Source: Asterias amurensis (taxonomy: Eukaryota > Echinodermata > Asteroidea > Forcipulatida > Asteriidae). Taken from it: a DNA stretch of 64,000 nucleotides. Positions 53,101-63,411 of this stretch are shown one piece after another (position 1 is the first letter of the stretch; every line of letters begins with the position of its first letter). The notes under the pieces are model-generated. The model was not told the DNA's origin and did no database searches. It was given only the letters and a program-made list of their open reading frames with translations. The translations under genes were made by a program, and so were the position numbers. The DNA lies in assembly GCF_032118995.1 (NCBI RefSeq), contig NC_092660.1, positions 19,020,501 to 19,084,500 on the forward strand. The letters are read 5' to 3'.

Positions 53101-56100
53101 CAATGCATGTGACGATCAGCATTTGACGCAAACGTGCAACTTTTGATCTTACATTAACTTTTGATATTTAAGCTGGACAATAAGCTTGTAAAAGTGCAAT
53201 ACGCGGAGTTAGAACACACAAGACGCAGGTGTCATGATTGGCCGTGCGATTATAAGATAAAATCAGACTCCTTGTTGCTGTGGATTGACCAATCGGAATC
53301 AAGGATTGAAGCCTCCTTGAAGATAATCAAGTCTTGTGAAGCGCTGAAAGATAAGTCAGTTGAGAGGAACGTGCTTTTGACATGGTCAGCTTGTAAGGTG
53401 TTTCTGCTGAGTAAGATTTGTGCTAAGCAAAATTCATGCATGAATCTTGTATTTCTTCGAAACTGTGTCTGTATGCGTACATATATGCTGCGGCCAGAGA
53501 TGCGGTTAGTAACCCCTACCACCTCGCTTAACGTGTATGGTTTTGTCGTTAAGCTTGGGCGATATCACGATATTATCGAATATTGCGATGCTAATTTTGA
53601 AACGATTTCGATATCGGATCGATTGGGTTTTAATCACGATATCGATTAAGTATCGCAATATCGCAATGTATTTCCTAGCTATTACATCTTGCACCCAATA
53701 GGTTTGGAGTAAAACCAGAAGAATAGGTCATTACAACACCTCTCTTATGCTATGACTGTCTCTTCTACAACTTTCACTGGGAGTTTGAAGACTGATGGTG
53801 TCAAATTTAATTAATCGTGATTATATCGAATATCGCGATATATTTGAATAAATTAAATCGATATCGCCCAATCTTATTTGTCGTTCTATTGAAAATACCA
53901 TGACATTTGAAGTTTCAACTTCAACTTTCACAAGCAACTTTCATTGTACCTTGATAATTTTACCAATAAATCAGCTATTCTCAAACAAAAATACAATCTA
54001 TGACCCTATCTTTAATCACAGGCTGATGAACTGGTCATAGCTCTGAAGGATCTCTTTGAGATCGTGCTGTCCAACAAGCAGAAGGAAGTGGAAGAGCAGA
54101 AGAAGCGCATGGAGGAGAGCACGGTTTATCTCGAACCGAGCTACGATAATCCTCTGGGATCGCCAACTTCCAAAGCCCCTGCAGAAGAAAATGTCTACTC
54201 TGTAAGTCCACATTTTTATTTTATTTTTTTGCAAGGCTCCAGAAACACAAGGCCTGAGGGCCACTTCAAGGTCTCGGCTTCAAACCAACTATTTCTCCGA
54301 GGGGCAATTTCCACCTATGTTGTACTCCTGGGGCTGAAACAGGGTGTAGCCCCCTTTACAGTCCATATGGATGTAGGTATCATCCAATAATATTAATAGG
54401 AATAACTAGTTCTTATATAGTACATTTCACATTATATAACACCCAAGCAGATCCTTGCCATTTGATTGGAGGATTGTCCGTCACGTGATAGCAAATAAAA
54501 TTACCATTGCACGCTGAGGACGCTGAGTCACTCACCATGCTTTTTCGTTTCATCCGAAAAGTACCATTGCACGCTGCCAGCGTGCAATGGTACTTTTCGG
54601 ATGGAACGAAAAAGCCGAGTAAAAACATCACTGCGTGCGCGTGTCTTTGGTAACGCAGCAGTGTTACTGCCAGGCATTAGTAAAATTACTAGCATTCGAC
54701 TTCTATAATTGAAAATTGTAGGCCTACGCTTTGTTTGTTTTGAAAGTTGTATCTTTCAATCAAAATGACAAAGATCTACTTGGATGTTATATAAAACAAA
54801 TAATGAATGTTTATGAGTGCAATGGTGCGAATATGTTCATTCGTTGAAAGCTGGAATGTTCCATTCAACTCGGCTCCGCCTCGTTGAATAGAACATTCCA
54901 TCTTTCAACTCATAAACATTCATTATGTGTATACTAACCGTCTCAATGCCCTTTGCATTAGTGCCCTGGTCATTGTGCCTTTAACATTCCTTTGATCTTT
55001 CTCAGCTCCCTAGGGATTATACAACCCGGGCAACCGTAGCGCTCCAAAGGCTTTTTCATACACAACACCAGCCGGAACAACTACTACCTTCACTGTAATG
55101 GATCAAGGGGACTACTTGTTATGAACTTCACTACTGCGAATTGAGTTCTTAAATGGTCTCTACTCTGTTATTGTTACTGACCGGTTGACATTTTTGTTTC
55201 ATCTGATTCACTTTTTTGTCATGGAACAGGAATCTCCGATTACACTGACGACTGCTGAGCCTCAAGAGACGGCAATATCCAGCTTAGTGAGCTTGGAAAA
55301 TGAAGTCAGCAATCTTCAAATGGTATGTTCACTTTTCAATAAACTATCTGCAAGTTATTTAGGATTTGAGGCATTGCATGGTGAGGTATCAATGTATATT
55401 TGGTTTGCGGTAATACCATGTGTGTATCTACTTGCCAGGTAGAGTTTGTTCTTAGAGAACTGTCTTACTTTAATCTACTACCGCAGAGTAGATTATCGGA
55501 TGTTCGGGAGACTTCTCAGTTCTTTCCCGAGTTCTGTGCAAAAAATCACAGGCCCTATTACTCTGGTGGGATTTGAACCCACGACCTTTGCAATTCTAGA
55601 GCAGTGTCGTATCAACTAGACCACCAAGATTGTCCAGTAGCTAGAATCCTGTGTTTTAGTAGCAAGTGATCCTACACTTTAATAGATGTTATTTGCAAGA
55701 TAAACATGTAGTCTATAATGTCTGTAAAATGACTTGCTTAGACACAAAAGGCAAAGTATACCAAGTTGGTTTTTTGAAACATTTGATACTTTGAAATAAT
55801 AAATGTAGGACAATTTAAATAAAACTAAAGTGTGAACATTTCAGTCCTGAAGGTGGTCAGGTTTTTTGCGATACATCGGCGAAAAAAACTGAAGCGATTT
55901 TGTCCACACAAGTTGAATAATCCCTAAGTAATAGGAAAAGACAATCTGAGAAACGTTACTGATGGAAACGCTTGTTAGATCCAATGTAACCAGGGGCCAA
56001 TTTCATAGAGCTGCTTAAGAAAAAATTTGATCAAGCACGAAAATAGCTCGCTTATTTTACACATGTGGCCAAAATTTCATGCCATATACATTGCTTGTGA

Positions 56101-59100
56101 CTGGTATTTAGCTGTTGTTTACTTAGCATAACAATTGAGTGGAGTCTTGGCCGGTAATCTGATTTTTCTAAGCAAGGATTTTTTTGCTTAAGCAAAATTT
56201 TGTGCTTAAACAGCTCAATGAAATTGGGCCCAGGGTTTGCTTATCTTTGAAGTTGTTGTACAAAAGCTTGCCCGAACCATTTGACATACATGTAGCGACT
56301 GTCTCTATAGTCTGAGGAATTCAAATTAAAGCAGTAACTTGTGACTAAGCAAGTCATTATACCAGCCTTTTTTAACTCATTATATGGCTTTTTATTTTAA
56401 TTTCAGCCCATTCAGTTTGATATTTTATTTTAGTACAATAACAGAACTCGTTGTAGCCATCTTAAAGACACTGGACACTATTGGTAATTGTCAAAGACTA
56501 GTCTGCACAGTTGGTGTATCACAACATATGCATAAAATAACAAACCTGTGAAAATTTGAGCTCAATCGGTAGGCGAAGTTGCGAGATATTAATGAAAGAA
56601 AAAACACCATTGTCACACGAAGTTGTGTGCTTTCAGATGCTTGATTTCGAGACCTCAATTTCTAAACTTGAGGTCTCAAAATCAAATTCAGGGAAAATTA
56701 CTTCTTTCTAGAAAACTACGTCACTTCAGAGGGAGCTGTTTCTCACTGTTTTATACTATCAACTTCTCCACATTACTCGTAATCAAGAAAGATTTTATGA
56801 GAATAATTAGTTTCAGTAATTACCAATAGTGTCCACTGACTTTAACTAATACTTGTTCAAATGTTAACCTTGAATGTATTGGAGACAATCAATAATGCAG
56901 TATTTGCCTCCAAACAAAATTCTATACAACTTTTTTTTAAAACCTTTTAAAGACTGTTCATTTCATCACTATGAGCCTAGCCATTGCAATTCTTTGCTGA
57001 TTTTCGGCCCCATAAATTATTAACAATCGAATATACCTCGTTTTTGGAAACCATGGCGGCCGCAAGCAACTTGTAGTAAAATGCCCATCACAACCCCAAT
57101 TTTCAGCAAGATTGAACTTCATGTCGGGATGTATTAACATTTTCCCATGTTTTCCATTGTTATCATAGACTGTACCACTCTAAAATGAATCCACGTATTC
57201 TTGTTTCTTTATGATTAATGTTACAACTTCCCTGAAAATAGCGTGGCAGAAATGAACATGATTAGCAATTACTGGGCGTTATGGTGATGATACAGAAATT
57301 AACAGTCTCTAAGGGGTCAAATGTCATTTGGGTTCAGTGCCTTTTCTCCTTTGACTCTCGTGTTTGAAAGGAAGTATGTAAAATCTCAGCACAGCCCCCC
57401 CCCCTCCTATTGAGTCCAAAGGTCCTTCATGTTCCTGTAAAGTTTGTGCGATAATCCTAACCGTTCGTCCTCTCGATGGTCGTATGAATTTAGGGCCGGC
57501 ACGTTGATCTGGAGGTCACCGGTTCAAGTGCTGCTTAAGTCAATTTTTCTTTGATAATAATAATAATAATAATAATAATAATGGCTGTGATTTTTTTCAC
57601 AGTACTGAGTATACATACAGTGCTAACACACATTACAGCAAAGTGCAATCATGGGTAAAACAAAATGTATTCTTCTTTATCCCCTAATGCAAATTTAACA
57701 TCTATTCAACCCAAATAGTTTCAAAATAATACCCAGTCAGTTTCTCTCATGGTGTACATGTATACCTTCAGGCCCTGAACTTTGCTCCTGAAGAGGCACA
57801 GCGATTTTGCCCTAGTAAGGGGCATTTCTATGAGGACAATTTTTATTTGTGTTACAACAACAGCACAGAGCAACACAGTGATTGCAGTGGATGCCGTGGG
57901 CTATTTCGTGGCCAGTACCTTGCCACATGTTAAGTGTAACCTTGTTGGAACAGGCTTGTATACATTTAACACTGGAGTGTCTCACTGAATTAATGACTCA
58001 TGCTTACCGCAGGATATTACATTTTAACCATAAATCGCAAAGTTTTTCTTAGAATTTTTTTTTTTTCGCCTTCCTCTCCCCTCCGAAGAAACACAACCCA
58101 CAATTAAAAATTCCTTAAAAAAAAAAAAAAAGGTTTTTACACATTGTGTGTTTCAAGTGTCCTTTTTGTCAATATTGTTTGTTTGATAAGGTACGTGTTC
58201 GTATGGGTTAAAACTGTTTGTAAGGGCTGTATGTGAATAAGTGGGGTAGTCATCGTCCGTTTATAGCTATGCGACATTGGGGCCGAAATGTCACTTCCCA
58301 AGGTTACCTCTATAGTGATTAAGACATGACCCCAAGATGTCGGCACTCACTCACAAGCGCCCCAACAACAAACGAAGGGCGAGTCGCGGGGTGCGCTTCT
58401 CCCAAGAAATCAAGTACTTCCCTCCTGATGTTACAGGAGGCGGGGAGGACGTGTCCACGGACTGGCTTAAGGTGGAGTGGGCGAGGCAGATGGGGAGGGA
58501 GGGGTTTGTGGACATGTTGTCATGGACCTGTCATTTGCTGGAGATACATGAACTATTCTGTGATAGGTTACATGTTGAGTGTGTGAGTAATTAGGGGGTT
58601 AAGTACACTGTCAGAATTCACTCTTCTTTGCATTTCAAAAATTACTGTAACCTTTGCTCTGTCACATTTGTCCAGTACTTCCAAAGGTTAAGTATTCATT
58701 CTAATGATTTTCTTTTATAGCCAATGGGTTGGGGGGTGAACCATGCTTAATATCGAACACTAAATGTTCTCTTATCCCTGTAAAGAGCTCCTTTGCGTCA
58801 AATGCTTATAAACCAAAATGACCGAGTTAATGTTTCTTTATTTTTCAGGGCATCATTGCAGCCATGGAACAGTCAACACCGAATACTCTAAACCCAAAAT
58901 GACCCAAACTATTGTCTTGTTATATTTTCAGGGTATCACAGCCATGGAGCAGTTGGACCTTAACTCCCCCGATGCAGATCCCTTCAGCCCCGGTGCTGTC
59001 CTTACTTCGTCCACCACAGCAGACCCATTCGCCCCAGCTACATCGCCTCCACTACAGCCCCCACCACCATTGCGTCCACCTCAGGCTGTGCCCCGTGCCG

Positions 59101-61579
59101 CCCCTCGGCAGGCCCCTGCCCCCGTAGTACCCCCTGCGGCTGCCCCTGTGCAACCTGCACCATCCGCAGATCTCTTCGGAGAAGTCCAGGTATTATTTTT
59201 ATTCAGAAAATAGAATTTTTCATGTATAATGTGAGACACACAAAGTTAGATGACAGATCTGTGAAGTTTATCAGTCCTGTATTTTACAAGACCCCAATGA
59301 AAATGAGTCTAACTGGTTGGATCTTTATGAGCTATCCTAGGATAATTTTGTGCCGGATTTCTTTCCTGTCTTTACTTTAGTTTTTATGTTTGCATTTTTA
59401 TCCTCCTGTTATCAAACTATGTTTGCCTTTTTGCCACGTTCTAACTAATTCAAATGAAATCAAGTCAAATTTTATGCAGACCAAAATTATTGAATTACAT
59501 TTTTCTCAAAGGTTTATTGAAGCTCTGTACAAATTTATAACTTGGGTTGCAAATTTGAACGGAGCTCTGATCAAAACTCTTTCATTTTCAATTTGAGATC
59601 AATTTGAATCTTTAGTTTTGCTTAATTCCTTGTGTTTTTACTCCAACACTTCAATTGTCCTACTAAATGGGGCAAATATCACATCCGCCTTTATCAAACT
59701 TTATGTTGACGCAACTATTGCTTTCTTTTTGATCAAGGTACAAACTGCCCCTGCAGGCTCTGCCAAACCATCTGACGACCTCTTCAAGGAATTTAAGGAT
59801 ACCTTTACTGCCCCGCCCCAGCCTGCTGCAGCTCCTGCTTCGACAAATCCATTTGGAGGAGGTATGGGCGGATTCGGCGTGTCACAACCTGGTATGGGTG
59901 GCGGGTTCCAACAGCAGCCTTTCAGCCAGGCGGGAATGGGTATGGGCCAAGCGCCAATGGGAATGGGCCAGCCAGCCATGGGCTTCGGGCAAGCACCGAT
60001 GGGCATGGGGCAAGCACCCATGGGCATGGGGCAAGCACCCATTGGGCAGGCACCCATGGGGATGCAACAGCAACCACAACAACGACAGGATCTCTTTGGC
60101 AGCACTGCGACCACCACATCCAACTCCTTTGATGCGTTCACCCTTCAGCCTCAGCAGGTCCACCCTAAGCCGGTTGAAAAGAACGGGCAAGCCAAGAAGC
60201 CAGACCCTTTTGGTTCCATCGGTCTTCTGGGACAAGGCCCTGAGACCAAGGACCCCAAGAAGAAAGATCCATTCGCTGGGTTTAAGATGGCCAAACCCGG
60301 CGAGGTCAAAGTACCTGAATTCAACCCGGGAGCAGCACCTAATAACAACACAGCTTCGGGTAATTTACCTCCAGTGTCACTCGATCTCACAAAAACATTT
60401 GACATCACTGACGATTTCAGCTTGCCCTCTCCTCAAGGCCCGCCGCCTCCTTTGCCGGTGGAAATCCTTAGCCACGGTATCAGTTTAAAGTTTGATGATG
60501 TCGTAGAGGTTCCTCCTCCCCCTCCGCGGAGATCCAGAAGTAGCCTCTCCGCCTCGGAGGGCACTTCCCCGCTTCCGATACCCCCTCGGGTCAAATCCCA
60601 TTCCTTTGCAGCCCCTAACTTGTCTGTTGACTCTGCAGGGGATCAATTAAGAACTACCCCAGTAACTGCTAACCTCATAACAGCACCATCCCTAACAAGA
60701 AACCCTTCCTCATTACCTTCCAACCTGGCTTCGTTAGACATTGACAATAACCTGCATGGCAATGACGAGGCCGCCATTTCGGATCTCGCTTCAACTCATT
60801 CGAATAGCACTGGGAACCTGTCCTCTCCAGGACGGGAGCAGAGTCCCCCTGTTATCCATAACCTAACTACAGACAATGCCATCCCAACTCCCCACACGTC
60901 ATTAGCTTCACCCACAGGCACAACAGGTACCATGGCACTGTCAAACTCATTACCCTCTCAGTCACCCCAATCTTCCTGCCATAACACAGCAACGTCATCC
61001 ATGGGAGTCAGCATCGCCAAGAACATCCACTCTTCCAGGATGGCGTCCCGACTCGACGCTCCTCTTTCAGACAATGTAATCGACATTCTATCCAGCTCAG
61101 CACCGGTACCAGACTCTTTTCTCATGCATCGCCAGGCTCACCATCACATGACCACTTCCTCGTCTAATCCCTCTCTAAGCAAGCTCGCTGCGGTTCCGAT
61201 CATCCCCGTTGCCGATGACCCTTTTGCCGACGATCCCTTCCTGAGAGGGTCGCCCACTGTCAAGAAGGTCTTTGTCTTGCCTCCACAAGCTGGGCCTCAG
61301 GTCGAGACTGTCTCAAACCCAACCTCAATCATGGCGTCATCATCTGCATCATTTTCATCACCATCTTCCTCCTCCTTATCATCCACAACGTACCACAGAA
61401 CTTTTGCCACAGTTAACACGACTCACCAATCCAATGGTAGTAATGATATTTCTGGTGTACGGACAGATCCCTTTGGACTTGGCGACGTGAACATCGGACA
61501 GAAACCGGCCGACAGTCAACCTCTCTTTGATGATTCTCCATTCGGTGCCTTTGATTTTGGTAATCCTAGTAACAAGTGA
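50117..61579 (+). CDS. Dab: Disabled (Dab) clathrin adaptor homologue, 8 coding exons
   Basis: Model: 50117-50135, 50978-51099, 51914-52003, 52263-52394, 54022-54201, 55230-55322, 58932-59189, 59738-61579; all introns GT-AG and the joined frame gives 911 residues. Residues about 10-145 form the PTB domain typical of DAB1/DAB2 ([33 protein letters not shown]), which in the family binds NPxY tails of LDL-receptor-type proteins and PIP2. Next come two Crk-type YxxP sites, Y157-LEP and Y162-DNP. The Pro-rich tail has endocytic motifs: DPF several times (including DPFADDPF), NPF at 335-337 for EH domains and DLF three times. Longer than human DAB2 (770), shorter than fly Dab. Role inferred: cargo-selective endocytosis and Src/Crk signalling at the plasma membrane. 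ATG is preceded by a 5' UTR part in the same exon. Confidence 0.92.
50230..50320 (+). repeat. tRNA-like SINE fragment in Dab intron 1
   Basis: AGCTCAGTTGGTGGAGCACC resembles a tRNA A box and TGTTCAAATGC a decayed B box, spaced as in tRNA-derived SINEs. No cloverleaf survives. Confidence 0.5.
50978..51099 (+). CDS. Dab: Dab exon 2 (PTB start)
   Basis: 122 bp after ACACACAG; starts in phase 1 and ends in phase 0 at AAATTAAAG|GTAGG. Encodes [18 protein letters not shown] and the ARGDKMC helix. Confidence 0.88.
51187..51577. repeat. Long foldback element in Dab intron 2
   Basis: About 390 bp: AAAGGAACACGTTGCCTTGG to CAAGGCAACGTGTTCCTTT, arms close to 170 bp, centre GGGAGTCAAATTTTTTACTC near 51,370. 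Parts of another foldback (TTTACATTAAACTTACAC left; GTAGAAAGCTTCC right) flank it, so it inserted into an older element related to 45,835-46,139. Confidence 0.75.
51914..52003 (+). CDS. Dab: Dab exon 3
   Basis: 90 bp, phase 0 both ends, between ACCAATTAG and GTAAGATG. Encodes [20 protein letters not shown] and [10 protein letters not shown], the central PTB strands. Confidence 0.88.
52263..52394 (+). CDS. Dab: Dab exon 4
   Basis: 132 bp, phase 0 both ends, between TTCTTCCACAG and GTACAAAA. Encodes [20 protein letters not shown] and YAIKTQNQ, matching the PTB core of DAB1/DAB2. Confidence 0.9.
53550..53876. mobile_element. hAT-like non-autonomous transposon, copy 2 (Dab intron 4)
   Basis: 327 bp, same family as 46,385-46,743 (TAAGCTTGGGCGATATCACG to GATATCGCCCAATCTTA). 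Perfect 8-bp duplications TTTGTCGT at 53,542-53,549 and 53,877-53,884. Confidence 0.82.
54022..54201 (+). CDS. Dab: Dab exon 5 (PTB end, YxxP sites)
   Basis: 180 bp, phase 0, between TTTAATCACAG and GTAAGTCC. Encodes the C-terminal PTB helix ([16 protein letters not shown]), a basic coiled stretch and [14 protein letters not shown] with two overlapping-spacing YxxP sites. Confidence 0.9.
54539..54615. repeat. 77-bp near-perfect palindrome in Dab intron 5
   Basis: GCTTTTTCGTTTCATCCGAA on the left is mirrored by TTCGGATGGAACGAAAAAGC, with the ACCATTGCACGCTG arms meeting at the centre. Loose direct copies of ACCATTGCACGCTGAGG lie just upstream (54,503). Confidence 0.75.
54799..54928. repeat. 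Foldback element in Dab intron 5
   Basis: AATGAATGTTTATGAGT on the left and ACTCATAAACATTCATT on the right; inner pairing of TGGAATGTTCCATTCAAC with GTTGAATAGAACATTCCA. Confidence 0.65.
55230..55322 (+). CDS. Dab: Dab exon 6
   Basis: 93 bp, phase 0, between CATGGAACAG and GTATGTTC. Encodes [20 protein letters not shown] and [11 protein letters not shown]. Completes an NVYSESP context from exon 5. Confidence 0.82.
55323..58336. other. Dab intron 6, repeat-rich
   Basis: Contains a dispersed repeat (55,358-55,515, also at 48,155), SINE copy 5 (55,514-55,645), a GGGCCCAATTTCATAG foldback (55,993-56,232) and a TTAAAGACACTGGACAC foldback (56,462-56,845). A tRNA-like fragment lies near 57,490, an AAT microsatellite at 57,556-57,582 and a SINE tail at 57,590-57,715. 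No coding exon is recognised before 58,337. Confidence 0.55.
58337..58582 (+). CDS. Candidate unrecognised exon or small ORF inside Dab intron 6
   Basis: An 82-codon open stretch from ATG (AAG before it, good context) to a strong donor TGT|GTGAGTAA. It is much richer in GC than the intron around it. It translates to [20 protein letters not shown] then [12 protein letters not shown], a Gly-rich turn and a Trp-rich part ([20 protein letters not shown]). RGVRF fits the PP1-docking consensus, a weak motif. The donor phase (0) matches Dab exon 7, so it could be the first exon of a PTB-less Dab isoform. As an internal exon it is unlikely because no in-phase acceptor with a pyrimidine tract is present. 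If unspliced, it stops at 58,594 as an 85-residue protein. I do not recognise the family. Confidence 0.4.
58814..58970 (+). repeat. Tandem duplication of the Dab exon 7 3' splice site
   Basis: Two units of about 80 bp: CCAAAATGACC, a T-rich tract, TTTTCAGGG(C/T)AT and GCAGCCATGGAACAG or CACAGCCATGGAGCAG. The first acceptor at 58,848 would give [12 protein letters not shown] and then TGA at 58,900-58,902; the second (58,930-58,931) continues in frame. The copies are similar but not identical. Confidence 0.75.
58932..59189 (+). CDS. Dab: Dab exon 7 (DPF and Pro/Ala-rich)
   Basis: 258 bp, phase 0, between TATATTTTCAG and GTATTATT. Encodes DPFSPG, DPFAPA and DLFGEV adaptor motifs within a Pro/Ala-rich linker. 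Confidence 0.88.
59738..61579 (+). CDS. Dab: Dab exon 8 (last coding exon)
   Basis: Starts after GATCAAG at phase 0 and runs 613 codons to TGA. Contains DLFKEF, NPFGGG, a Met/Gly/Gln tract of 7-residue units (GMGQAPM, about 59,937-60,065), DLFGS, DPFGS, DPFAGF, Pro-rich SH3-type stretches (PPPPPRR), DPFADDPF and DPFGLG. It ends FGNPSNK. A donor-like GTAAGT follows the stop at 61,582, so a 3' UTR intron is possible. Confidence 0.88.
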   Translation, partial: VQTAPAGSAKPSDDLFKEFKDTFTAPPQPAAAPASTNPFGGGMGGFGVSQPGMGGGFQQQPFSQAGMGMGQAPMGMGQPAMGFGQAPMGMGQAPMGMGQAPIGQAPMGMQQQPQQRQDLFGSTATTTSNSFDAFTLQPQQVHPKPVEKNGQAKKPDPFGSIGLLGQGPETKDPKKKDPFAGFKMAKPGEVKVPEFNPGAAPNNNTASGNLPPVSLDLTKTFDITDDFSLPSPQGPPPPLPVEILSHGISLKFDDVVEVPPPPPRRSRSSLSASEGTSPLPIPPRVKSHSFAAPNLSVDSAGDQLRTTPVTANLITAPSLTRNPSSLPSNLASLDIDNNLHGNDEAAISDLASTHSNSTGNLSSPGREQSPPVIHNLTTDNAIPTPHTSLASPTGTTGTMALSNSLPSQSPQSSCHNTATSSMGVSIAKNIHSSRMASRLDAPLSDNVIDILSSSAPVPDSFLMHRQAHHHMTTSSSNPSLSKLAAVPIIPVADDPFADDPFLRGSPTVKKVFVLPPQAGPQVETVSNPTSIMASSSASFSSPSSSSLSSTTYHRTFATVNTTHQSNGSNDISGVRTDPFGLGDVNIGQKPADSQPLFDDSPFGAFDFGNPSNK

Positions 61580-61663
61580 TTTGTAAGTATTATTTGGGTA
61601 TTTTATCTAGCGTCTTCCAGGGTTCGACCTTGATAATAATAATAACAACAATAATAGTGGCTC

Positions 61664-61931
61664 TTTAGACAGCACTAAGTGAGAAAGACGTAATTTTCCA
61701 CGAATTTGATTTTGAGACCTCAGATTTAAAATTTGAGGTCTCGAAATTAAGCATTTGAAAGCACACAACTTCGTGTGACAAAGTGTTTTTTTCTTCCATG
61801 GTTATCTCGCAACTTTGACAGCCGATTGAGCTAAAAATTTTCACAGGTTTGTTATTTTATACGCATGTTGAGATACACCAAGTGAGAAGACTGGTCGTTA
61901 ACAAATAACAATAGTGTCCAGTGTCTTTAAT
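61664..61931. repeat. Foldback element, AAGACACTGGACAC family, partial
   Basis: The right end AATAGTGTCCAGTGTCTTTA is clear; the left end is decayed. Lies just behind the Dab stop codon, possibly in the 3' UTR. Confidence 0.6.
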
Positions 61932-62830
61932 GGTTTACAAGGTGCTGTGGCTCAATATGCTGCCGATCTGACAAGGAACACCGGGACGAACACTTCTGGG
62001 TTCTTTTACGTGCGTTACACAACAAACGGGACCAACAGCTTTACGTCCCATCCTATTGGTTAAGTGTCTTGCTCAAGAGAGAGGTTTCGCAAGTGTACGG
62101 ATACACATACAGATACAGATACGCCGACACTTAATGTGTTCACGTGACGCGTATCCGCGACTACCGTATTTTGCACACAGGTTTGCAATGGATACAGGAG
62201 CTCATACACGTCGTAGAAAAACCGATACTGTTTTGCAGACTTTCAGTTGTATTTTTGTCCAAGATTAAATATATTTCCCACGTAACTGCTTTCACTGGTA
62301 TTGTGCTTGATGTAAATAGAAAGTTGTTAGTCAATTGCAAGCAAAGCGATGAGAAAATACAGTGTATAAAACACGGGGTCTCTATCGGTCTAGACTTGAT
62401 GACAAGTCGTTAGGCGCTGCCTATTTGTTACAAACACACATTCTGCCGTTAATGCAACAGTCACAGTGCGATTCATTCACGCAGTGGTTGTAGGCAGCGC
62501 GTTGCAGCTCTTACACATACTGGGATAGAGGATGAGTGGAGTGGACCGTCCCCGTAGCAACACCGCGCTTAACAATTACCGACTTGATTTCAAGACTGGC
62601 GACTTCTTGGTCATGTTTGTCAGAAAAACACTCATGGTGAATGTGAGCCACTCATACCTGTATGCGGCTGATGTGAACGGATACAGTTATCATATCTGTA
62701 TCTGTATCTGTATCCCCACGCTTGCAAAACCTCTCGACAGGTGTCATGACCAGGACTCGGACCCACACGCTGCTGATTAGAAACACCAGAGCTTGAGTCC
62801 GGTGCCTTTATGACACACCATAACGACATG
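61932..62830. mobile_element. Dispersed repeat interrupted by a 657-bp inverted-repeat element
   Basis: The outer repeat (GTGTCTTGCTCAAG ... GTCATGACCAGGACTCGGAC) is split by 62,079-62,735. The insert begins GAGAGGTTTCGCAAGTGTAC and ends CACGCTTGCAAAACCTCTC. Subterminal CAGATACAGATAC arrays at the left end have complementary arrays at the right. No transposase is visible; target duplication is not clear. Confidence 0.6.
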
Positions 62831-63267
62831 TGTTTCTTTTATTCCTTAGGCTTCTTCAAGATCCTGAATGGCTGCTAATAGTAAGGTGCCTGTGGACCAA
62901 CGCATGTTTATCTTTACCACAGTGTAGTTGTAAACAAGCACACAAACATTAGTAAATCTTTGCATACAGTTTTAGATTTTTAACTAAGGCTGACTCAACT
63001 CATTTTTGTTATTTCTTTAAAAGCAACTATTGTTCTCTTAATATTGAGATTTTAAAACTTGATATTAAAAAATTTAATTCACATTATGTGTTTTTTTTTA
63101 TTATCAGTATTATACTTTTTTGAATGTAAGAAAAGAAATATTTAGGTTTTAAAACACATCATTTTGGCTATTAAGAAAATCAAGCTATCTTCCCAACTAA
63201 TATTTTTTCCAGTTTTATAAAAGTGAGTGTGCTATGTTGTTGCTGATTGAAACAATAGGGCCTCCTG
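62831..63267. other. Downstream of Dab, no gene seen
   Basis: An acceptor-like TTTATTCCTTAG at 62,838-62,849 followed by non-coding sequence could start a 3' UTR exon of Dab. The rest is AT-rich. Confidence 0.3.
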
Positions 63268-63411
63268 CAGCCGATTTCATGGAACGCTAGAATTAACTCG
63301 TCCTAACTTAGGATTAATCTTAAAGTTTGCGTGCTACGGTGCAGGGCTGGGACTCATCCTAAGTCATAAGATTAATTCTCAGTTACAAAGAGTTTGGTGA
63401 AATCAACGGCT
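63268..63411. repeat. Foldback element, TTAGGATTAATC family, diverged copy 3
   Basis: CAGCCGATTTCATGGAACGC on the left and AGTTTGGTGAAATCAACGGCTG on the right in inverted form, with GTCCTAACTTAGGATTAATC inside. Confidence 0.6.

Noticed and set aside
53161-53649. 162-residue open frame in Dab intron 4
   Set aside because: Its last third runs into the hAT-like element and the rest shows no family likeness, so chance openness is likelier.
59701-60488. Long antisense and alternate-frame ORFs over Dab exon 8
   Set aside because: Shadows of the Gly/Pro/Gln-rich coding strand; low-complexity translations only.
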